NCBI GenBank assembly: GCA_946410395.1
Contig: CAMKAE010000093.1
Span: forward strand, 1 to 7,999
DNA: 7,999 nt
Direction of reading: 5' to 3'
From: an uncultured Clostridia bacterium
Lineage (GTDB): Bacteria > Bacillota > Clostridia > Christensenellales > Aristaeellaceae
This document shows, one piece after another, positions 1 through 5,619 of this stretch (position 1 is the first letter of the stretch; each line of letters opens with the position of its first letter). Made by a program: the position numbers and the translations under genes. The notes beneath the pieces are model-generated. The model made no database searches and was not told the DNA's origin. It saw nothing but the letters and a program-made list of their open reading frames with translations.

Positions 1-3
1 CCT

Positions 4-60
4 GAGCCTCCTCGGCTTGCCGGGGAGGGGGACCGCCGCAGCGGTGGAGGGGCTCCCTCC
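4..60. repeat. GC-rich multi-hairpin intergenic element
   Basis: This non-coding stretch is packed with inverted repeats. Hairpin one pairs 7-16 with 19-28 (ten pairs including one G-U, although the innermost pairs probably open to give a usable loop). Hairpin two is perfect: ACCGC at 32-36 pairs with GCGGT at 41-45 around the loop CGCA. An outer stem can form between GAGCC at 4-8 and GGCTC at 51-55. As an alternative, GGAGG at 46-50 can pair with CCTCC at 56-60. This two-hairpin layout resembles short dispersed intergenic repeats seen in many gut clostridial genomes; that comparison is from memory and untested here. It could instead be part of the transcript end of a gene lying left of the window, but no T-tract follows. 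No protein is encoded that I can support. Confidence 0.5.
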
Positions 61-74
61 TTGCACATGACCGC

Positions 75-103
75 TTGACGCAGCCCCGCCGGTATGTTAC
101 AAT
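75..103 (+). promoter_or_regulatory. Sigma-A promoter with extended -10, upstream of the LRR/transglutaminase gene
   Basis: The -35 box is TTGACG (75-80) and the -10 box is TACAAT (98-103), separated by exactly 17 bases. The -10 is preceded by TATGT (93-97), matching the Firmicutes extended -10 pattern TRTGN. Transcription should begin near 110, giving a leader of about 37 bases before the chosen start codon at 147. The TTG that opens the long reading frame at 75 is this -35 box, so it cannot be the translation start. Confidence 0.85.
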
Positions 104-133
104 AAATCAAAGAATCATGATGTTCGACTGGAC

Positions 134-141
134 AGGCGGTG
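134..141 (+). promoter_or_regulatory. Ribosome binding site that fixes the start at 147
   Basis: AGGCGGTG is a fair purine-rich Shine-Dalgarno match, and its core ends about seven bases before ATG 147. The competing in-frame ATGs at 117 and 120 have only a weak AAAG upstream. They would also put extra residues in front of an otherwise canonical signal peptide. Confidence 0.6.
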
Positions 142-146
142 ACACC

Positions 147-2294
147 ATGCGCGTGCGGAGGACGGTAGCCCTGCTTCTTGCGGTGATGCTGGCAGGACTT
201 TTGGTCTGCGCGCAGGCGGCGGGCAAGATGATCGGTTCTATCAAGGTTGACGGCATCACCCGCTCCATCTATAAGGACGGTGACTGGTGGTATTATTTCA
301 CCGACGAGGGCGTCACCATCTATCAGTACAACGGCAAAAGCATGGATGTCGTGATCCCCGGCGAGCTCGACGGCCGGCCCGTCAACGGGATCACCACCTG
401 GGCCGTGCCCGCCAACGCGGTCTCCGTGACCTTTCCCGGCAGCTTCACGTCCCTCCCGGACCGGGTGTGCTATCAGCGCGGCAAGCTGACCCGGGTGGTC
501 CTGCAGGAAGGCGTCACATCCGTTGGCGCCTCCGCCTTCTGGAACTGCACCGCGCTGACGGAGATCAGCTTCCCGTCCACGCTCAGGCAGATCGGCGTGG
601 GCGCCTTTTATGCCTCCGCCGTCACCGGGCTGAACCTGAGCGGCTTCGCCGGGCTCAGCATCGGCAATCACGCCTTCCGCGGCTGCCCCGCCCTGCGCAG
701 CGCCGCCCTGGGCAGCGGCGTCGTGTCGCTGGGGGACGGCGTTTTTAGCGGCTGCGGCGCCCTGACCGAAGTGCGCCTGGGGGCGTCCGTGACCGCCATC
801 GGCGCGGAAGCCTTCGCCGACACCGGCCTGACCGGCATTTCGCTCCCCGCCGCCCTGAAATCCCTTGGCATGAACAGCCTGAACACCCCGGGTCTGACCA
901 CCGTGGACATCCCGGACAGCGTCACCGCGCTTGGCCTGCCCCTGGTAGACGAAAACAGCGTCATGATCGTGGGCGAGAACAGCCCGGCCCACCGGATCAT
1001 CCTGGCTGAAAAAGCCCTGAACTTCCGCCTCCGCGGCCAGCCCTACGTCCCCGGCCAGAGCGAGGCCGTCACCATCGGCGAAAAGATCCAGGAGGTCTTG
1101 CACCAGGCCATCCGCCCCGGCATGGACACCTATGCCAAGGCGCTGGCCCTCCACGACTGGCTCACCGCCAACGCCCAGTATGACCCGACCCGCTCCCAGC
1201 CCAACACCTATGAGCCCGCCGGCGTGCTGCTGCGCGGCGCGGGCGTCTGCCAAAGCTACGCCAAGGCCTACAGCCTGCTGCTGGACGCCGTGGGCATCCC
1301 CAACACCCTCGAGTACGGGACAGACCACGTGTGGAATCTGGTCTGTTTTGATGGAGAATGGCTGCACGTGGACGTGACCTGGGATGATCCGCTGTCCGCA
1401 TCCCAGAATGGCAGACTGGAGTCTGTAACCAAGAGTGGCCGGGAGACGCACACCTATTTTGGTCTGACCAACGAGGCCTTTTACAGCGTGGAGCACCACG
1501 AGTGCTTCAACCAGCCGCACGTCGCCACGGGCTACCTGAACAGCCATGCCTACCGTACCGGCGCCCTGACCCGGCACATCAATGCCATCACGTCGCAGAT
1601 CCAGACCCAGCTGAACGCCGGCAAGCGCAGCTTCAGCTTCAAGCCCTCCGCCTTCACGGCATCGGGGCTCTCGAGCGCCGCCGCCATCAACGAGCGGATG
1701 AGCGTGGCCGCCGCCCGGGCCCAGACCTACACCGCCGGCGGCAAGCCGATGATTGTGACCATCGATTTCAACTGCGCCACCCGGATGATGACCGTCACCG
1801 CGGTTCCGGCGCTGTCCCCCGTCGACCTGGGCGGCCTGACCGTCGCGCCAGGGGATGCGCTGGATCTGCTGCAGGTTGAGACCGTCTGGACATCCTCGAA
1901 TCCGGCGGTGGCTGCGGTGACCGCCGGCGGCAGCGTCCGCGCCCTGAAGGCGGGCACCGCTGTCCTCACCGGCCTCTCCGGCGGCAGCGAGTACACCTTC
2001 ACCCTGACGGTGACGGCCATGACCGGGCTGGCGATCAACGCGCCTTTCCTCGGGGAGGAATCCTTCAGCGGGCTTCCGGCCGGCCGGGTAGACTTCTCCG
2101 CCGATGTCGCGCGCATCGGTGCGGACTCCTTCTGCGGCATGCCCGGCCTGCGCATCGCTCGCTTCGAGGGACAGACGGAGATCGGAGACGGCTGCTTTGT
2201 GGACTGCCCGCAGCTGACGGTGCTGGCCCCCGCAGACTCCCCCGCAGCACACTACGCCGAGCGCAACGGCATCCCCTGGTATCCCCTTCCCTGA
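147..2294 (+). CDS. Secreted BspA-type leucine-rich repeat protein with transglutaminase-like and Ig-like domains
   Basis: Encodes a 715-residue exported protein. Residues 1-24 form a signal peptide: basic MRVRR, a hydrophobic core and an AQA cleavage site before A25. Cys21 lacks a proper lipobox, so a lipoprotein is unlikely. Residues of about 65-297 are BspA/LRR_5-type repeats of the pattern AF..C..L....L...V..IG, closed by a typical 'ENSPAH' cap near 277. Residues of about 308-415 are a transglutaminase-like core with C368 (GVCQSYA), H394 (DHVWN) and D409 (HVDVTWDD), so the Cys-His-Asp triad is complete. Residues of about 558-632 look like a bacterial Ig-like (Big_2) domain, and 633-715 is a second short LRR block ending in a similar cap. 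Family knowledge points to an extracellular protein-binding or cysteine-peptidase-like role; the substrate is unknown. No LPXTG signal, S-layer domain or C-terminal membrane helix is visible, so its anchoring is unclear. It is transcribed alone, between its own promoter and a terminator. Confidence 0.9.
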   Translation: MRVRRTVALLLAVMLAGLLVCAQAAGKMIGSIKVDGITRSIYKDGDWWYYFTDEGVTIYQYNGKSMDVVIPGELDGRPVNGITTWAVPANAVSVTFPGSFTSLPDRVCYQRGKLTRVVLQEGVTSVGASAFWNCTALTEISFPSTLRQIGVGAFYASAVTGLNLSGFAGLSIGNHAFRGCPALRSAALGSGVVSLGDGVFSGCGALTEVRLGASVTAIGAEAFADTGLTGISLPAALKSLGMNSLNTPGLTTVDIPDSVTALGLPLVDENSVMIVGENSPAHRIILAEKALNFRLRGQPYVPGQSEAVTIGEKIQEVLHQAIRPGMDTYAKALALHDWLTANAQYDPTRSQPNTYEPAGVLLRGAGVCQSYAKAYSLLLDAVGIPNTLEYGTDHVWNLVCFDGEWLHVDVTWDDPLSASQNGRLESVTKSGRETHTYFGLTNEAFYSVEHHECFNQPHVATGYLNSHAYRTGALTRHINAITSQIQTQLNAGKRSFSFKPSAFTASGLSSAAAINERMSVAAARAQTYTAGGKPMIVTIDFNCATRMMTVTAVPALSPVDLGGLTVAPGDALDLLQVETVWTSSNPAVAAVTAGGSVRALKAGTAVLTGLSGGSEYTFTLTVTAMTGLAINAPFLGEESFSGLPAGRVDFSADVARIGADSFCGMPGLRIARFEGQTEIGDGCFVDCPQLTVLAPADSPAAHYAERNGIPWYPLP

Positions 2295-2304
2295 GCGTTA
2301 ACCC

Positions 2305-2331
2305 AAGGGCGGACATAACCGCCCTTTTTTT
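2305..2331 (+). terminator. Rho-independent terminator after the LRR/transglutaminase gene
   Basis: A perfect 8-bp stem pairs AAGGGCGG (2305-2312) with CCGCCCTT (2319-2326) around the loop ACATAA. It runs into seven T residues (2325-2331). It begins ten bases after the TGA stop at 2292-2294. It separates the surface-protein gene from the kinase unit. Confidence 0.93.
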
Positions 2332-2342
2332 GCGGGTCGGCA

Positions 2343-2371
2343 TTGCGCCCGGCGCCGCGCTATGGTACAAT
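2343..2371 (+). promoter_or_regulatory. Sigma-A promoter with extended -10 for the two-kinase unit
   Basis: TTGCGC (2343-2348) lies 17 bases before TACAAT (2366-2371), which is preceded by TATGG (2361-2365), an extended -10 element. The weak second half of the -35 is probably offset by the extended -10. Transcription should start near 2378, leaving a leader of about 65 bases. This position rules out the GTG at 2330 as the start of the kinase gene, because it lies upstream of the promoter. Confidence 0.82.
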
Positions 2372-2396
2372 ACAGGGGAAGGAAAAACGGAAAACA

Positions 2397-2444
2397 ATGT
2401 GTTCGGGCGGCATAACAGGCCTTTTAGCGAAAGGACAGTTTTGA
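2397..2444 (+). CDS. Possible 15-codon upstream leader ORF overlapping the kinase start
   Basis: Inside the kinase leader, ATG at 2397 opens a 15-codon frame (MCSGGITGLLAKGQF). Its TGA stop (2442-2444) shares one base with the ATG of the kinase at 2444, a TGATG arrangement often linked to translational coupling. The purine stretch upstream (GGAAGG, 2377-2382) is about 14 bases from the ATG, too far for a good ribosome binding site. The kinase has its own good site. This may therefore be chance, and no function is claimed. Confidence 0.2.
   Translation: MCSGGITGLLAKGQF
2430..2435 (+). promoter_or_regulatory. Ribosome binding site that fixes the kinase start at 2444
   Basis: AAAGGA lies eight bases before ATG 2444. 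The same frame is open back to 2330, but only this start sits downstream of the promoter, has a good ribosome binding site, and places a short basic tail directly before the first membrane helix. A TTG at 2441 is a less likely alternative. Confidence 0.75.
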
Positions 2445-5400
2445 TGCAGAACAAGCGGAGATTCAACACCACCGCGGCGGGCATCGCAGGCGGCGTCATC
2501 GTGATCCTGATCCTGGTGCTGGGCACGCTCTGGATGGGTAATGGCGCAAGCCGCGACACGCAGGACGCTGTCCGCCAGGTCAGCCGCTTCTACCTCGACG
2601 AGCTGGCGGACCGCCGGGAGCAGGTCGTGGCGTCCAACCTTCAGGACAACATCGACAAGGTCCGCATCGCCGTGGGCAGCATGACGGAGGAGAACCGCCG
2701 GGACCTTGCGCATCTGCGGGAATACCAGGGGCACATCATCACGCTCTTCGGCCTGAGCCGCTTCGCCTTCATGGACACGGAAGGGGCGGTGTACACCTTT
2801 GACGAGGGTCGGCGGGCGGCCGAGCCCGGGGAGTTCCGCTTCGACGCCGGTCTGGACCGCCCCATGATCTATGCCCGCTATCTGGAGACAGACAACAAGC
2901 GCGTGATCATCGCCGTGCCCATCCCGGAGCCCTTTCAGGTGGAGGACCACACCCTGACGGTCTGCTTCATCGAGCGCAGCGTCCAGGCGCTGACCGAGGG
3001 CGTCTCCATGCAGCCGAACCAGGGCAGCGCCACATTCTGCAACCTGTACAACGCGGACGGCATCCCGCTGACCAGCAAGGTGCTGGGCGGTCAGTCCAGC
3101 GCCAAGACGCTGATGGAAGCCCTGGAGAACGCAACCTTTGAGGAGGGCAATTCCCTGGACGGCATCATCCAGGATTTCCAGGCGCACCGCAGCGGCGTGG
3201 CCTCCTTCACCGTCCACTACCCCGGTGTGGATATCCAGGAAACGCTGAGCTATGTGCCGGTCCGCTCCGTCAAAACAGGCGGGGCCGACTCCTTTGAGAC
3301 CGACTGGTTCCTCACCTACATGATCCGGGAGAGCGTCCTCTCCGCGCGGATTAGCGGCGTTTCCGGCACGATTCTCAACCGCAGCCTGATCCTCTCGCTG
3401 ATCATTGCGCTGGTGCTGCTGGCCATGTTCACCTACATCATCCGGCAGACACGGCGCAATGCCCGCCTGATCCTGGAAAAGGAAACCGCCGACGCGGTCA
3501 GCAGCGCCAAGCAGGCAGAGATGGAGCATCGGCTAGCCCTGCAGGAGCAGCTGCTGGCGCAGGAGAAGCAGCGCACAGAGCAGGAGAACCTGATCAAGGC
3601 GCTGGCCGCGGACTACTGGAGCGTATACTACCTCGATCTGGACGCGGACACGGGTATCTGTTATCAGTCCCACGAGGATCTGGACCACGGCTTCCATGTG
3701 GGCGACCGCTTCCGCTATCTGACGTCCGTGACGGCCTATGCCAACGAATACGTCACCGACGCCTATCGGGAGAGCTTCCTGCGCTTCATCCAGCCGGACA
3801 ATATCCGGGACGCCCTCCGGGACGAGCGGGTGATCTCCTACCGCTATCTGGTTCACCGGCACGGGCACGAGTCCTGGGAGATGGTGCGCTTCGCCGGCGT
3901 GCGTCACCCCGAGGACCGGGACGATCAGCAGGTCCACACCGTGGGCGCCTGCTTCACCAACGTGGACGCCGAGACCCGCAAGACCCTGGCCCAGAGCCAG
4001 GCCCTCACCGACGCCCTGGCTGCGGCCGAACAGGCCAGCAAGGCCAAGACCGCCTTCCTCTCCAACATGAGCCATGAGATCCGGACGCCCATGAACGCGA
4101 TCATCGGCCTGGACGCCATCGCCCTGAACGATCCCGACATCTCCGACAAGACCCGGGATCAGCTGGAGAAGATCGGCGCCTCCGCCAACCACCTGCTGGG
4201 CCTCATCAACGACATCCTGGACATGAGCCGCATCGAGTCCGGCAAGATGACCCTCAAGAGCGAGGAATTCTCCTTCGCCAAGCTCCTGGAGCAGATCAAC
4301 ACGATCTTCAGCGGTCAGTGCCATGACAAGGGCCTTGAATACAACTGCCGGATCCTGTCTCCGGCCGACGAGTGGTACATCGGCGACGACATCAAGCTGC
4401 GCCAGGTGCTGATCAACATCCTGGGCAACGCGGTGAAATTCACCCCCGAGGGCGGCCGCGTCGATTTCACGGTGGAGCGCACCGCCCGCTTTGAGGGCAA
4501 GTCCACCCTGCGCTTCACCATCGCGGACACGGGCATCGGCATGAGCGCCGAGTACCTCCCCCATATCTTTGACACCTTCAGCCAGGAGGATTCCTCCGCC
4601 ACCAACCGCTACGGCTCCTCCGGCCTGGGCCTGGCCATCACTAAAAGCATCGTGGAGATGATGAACGGCGAGATCAAGGTGGAGAGCGAGAAGGGCAAAG
4701 GCTCCGTCTTCACGGTGACCGTGACGCTGCTGGACACGGAGCACGCGGCCGCCGGAGCGGACGAGGACGACGACATCAAGCCCAGTGAATTGAAGGTGCT
4801 GGTGGTGGACGACGATCCCGTCGCCTGCGACCACGCGAAGCTGGTGCTGGACAAGGTGGGCATCGCCTGCGACACCGCCCTCTCCGGCGCCGAGGCCGTG
4901 GAGATGGTGCGCCTGCACCACGCCCGCCGCGATCCCTACCGGCTGCTGCTGGTGGACTGGAAGATGCCGGACATGGACGGCGTGGAGACCACCCGGCAGA
5001 TCCGGGACATCGTGGGCAACGAGTCCGCCATCGTCATCCTCACCGCCTACCGCTGGGATGACGTCTATGACGAGGCCTTGCAGGCCGGCGTGGACAGCTT
5101 CCTGCCCAAGCCCCTGTTTGCCTCCGGCGTGCTGGACGAGTTCCGCTCCGCGCTGCGCAAAAAGAACCTGCTGGGCACAAAGAAGCCCAACAAGGCCGAC
5201 CTGAAGGGCCGCAGGATCCTGCTGGCCGAGGACATCGCCGTCAACGCGGAGATCATGACCATGGTCCTGCAGATGCGGGAGATGGACGTGGATCACGCGG
5301 AGAACGGCCGGATCGCCGTGGAGCAGTTTGCCGGCCACCCCGAGGGCTATTACGACGCCATCCTCATGGACATGCGGATGCCGGAGATGGACGGCCTGGA

Positions 5401-5587
5401 GGCCACCGCGCGCATCCGGGCCCTAGATCGGGCCGACGCGAAGACCATCCCCATCATCGCCCTGACCGCCAACGCCTTTGACGAGGACGTCCAGCGCAGC
5501 CTGCAGGCCGGCCTCAACGCCCACCTCAGCAAGCCCGTAGATCCCGAAAACCTCTACGAAGCCCTGGAAAGCCTGATCCCCGAATGA
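2444..5587 (+). CDS. Membrane-bound hybrid sensor histidine kinase with Cache-like sensor and two receiver domains
   Basis: A 1047-residue hybrid kinase. After a basic tail (QNKRR), helix one spans about 10-31 and helix two about 311-333. The roughly 280 residues between them form an extracellular sensor that looks like a double Cache domain; this fold call is inference from layout. A coiled coil (about 340-382) leads to a PAS-like domain (about 383-510). HisKA carries H544 (NMSHEIRTPMNA). HATPase_c shows the N-box N662, G1 motif D695-T-G-I-G and G2 motif G727-L-G-L. Receiver one has D789/D790, phospho-acceptor D838, T867 and K889. Receiver two has E929/D930, acceptor D976, T1008 and K1030. 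All catalytic and phosphorylation residues are present, so it should autophosphorylate on His and pass phosphate to Asp. There is no HPt domain and no DNA-binding or other output domain. It is first in a two-gene unit with a paralogous kinase. The signal and target are unknown. Confidence 0.93.
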   Translation: MQNKRRFNTTAAGIAGGVIVILILVLGTLWMGNGASRDTQDAVRQVSRFYLDELADRREQVVASNLQDNIDKVRIAVGSMTEENRRDLAHLREYQGHIITLFGLSRFAFMDTEGAVYTFDEGRRAAEPGEFRFDAGLDRPMIYARYLETDNKRVIIAVPIPEPFQVEDHTLTVCFIERSVQALTEGVSMQPNQGSATFCNLYNADGIPLTSKVLGGQSSAKTLMEALENATFEEGNSLDGIIQDFQAHRSGVASFTVHYPGVDIQETLSYVPVRSVKTGGADSFETDWFLTYMIRESVLSARISGVSGTILNRSLILSLIIALVLLAMFTYIIRQTRRNARLILEKETADAVSSAKQAEMEHRLALQEQLLAQEKQRTEQENLIKALAADYWSVYYLDLDADTGICYQSHEDLDHGFHVGDRFRYLTSVTAYANEYVTDAYRESFLRFIQPDNIRDALRDERVISYRYLVHRHGHESWEMVRFAGVRHPEDRDDQQVHTVGACFTNVDAETRKTLAQSQALTDALAAAEQASKAKTAFLSNMSHEIRTPMNAIIGLDAIALNDPDISDKTRDQLEKIGASANHLLGLINDILDMSRIESGKMTLKSEEFSFAKLLEQINTIFSGQCHDKGLEYNCRILSPADEWYIGDDIKLRQVLINILGNAVKFTPEGGRVDFTVERTARFEGKSTLRFTIADTGIGMSAEYLPHIFDTFSQEDSSATNRYGSSGLGLAITKSIVEMMNGEIKVESEKGKGSVFTVTVTLLDTEHAAAGADEDDDIKPSELKVLVVDDDPVACDHAKLVLDKVGIACDTALSGAEAVEMVRLHHARRDPYRLLLVDWKMPDMDGVETTRQIRDIVGNESAIVILTAYRWDDVYDEALQAGVDSFLPKPLFASGVLDEFRSALRKKNLLGTKKPNKADLKGRRILLAEDIAVNAEIMTMVLQMREMDVDHAENGRIAVEQFAGHPEGYYDAILMDMRMPEMDGLEATARIRALDRADAKTIPIIALTANAFDEDVQRSLQAGLNAHLSKPVDPENLYEALESLIPE
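4205..4242 (+). repeat. 38-bp exact direct repeat shared by the two kinase genes (copy 1)
   Basis: This stretch, encoding INDILDMSRIES and the next codon's first two bases, is identical base for base to 6733-6770 in the downstream kinase. It covers the second helix of the HisKA domain. It is coding sequence from a gene duplication, not a mobile repeat, but synonymous sites are also conserved. Confidence 0.85.
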
Positions 5588-5604
5588 GACGCAAACATCC
5601 GACT

Positions 5605-5610
5605 GAGAGG
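5605..5610 (+). promoter_or_regulatory. Ribosome binding site of the second kinase
   Basis: GAGAGG lies nine bases before ATG 5620. The gap between the two kinase genes is only 32 bases, with no hairpin-plus-T terminator and no recognisable promoter. This supports co-transcription from the promoter at 2343-2371. Confidence 0.7.
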
Positions 5611-5619
5611 TAAAAAAGC

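Noticed and set aside
75..146. TTG at 75 (or ATG at 117/120) as start of the LRR/transglutaminase gene
   Set aside because: The TTG is part of the -35 box, upstream of the predicted transcription start. The ATGs lack a good ribosome binding site and would bury the signal peptide behind extra residues.
207..212. Lipoprotein signal around Cys21 of the LRR protein
   Set aside because: The residues before the Cys are L-L-V, and the -1 Val does not fit a lipobox; the AQA-A site fits signal peptidase I better.
2330..2443. GTG at 2330 as start of the first kinase
   Set aside because: It overlaps the T-tract of the preceding terminator and lies upstream of the promoter at 2343-2371; ATG 2444 has its own ribosome binding site.
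5588..5619. Separate promoter or terminator between the two kinase genes
   Set aside because: Only 32 bases, with no hairpin-plus-T structure and no -35/-10 pair; it holds just a ribosome binding site.
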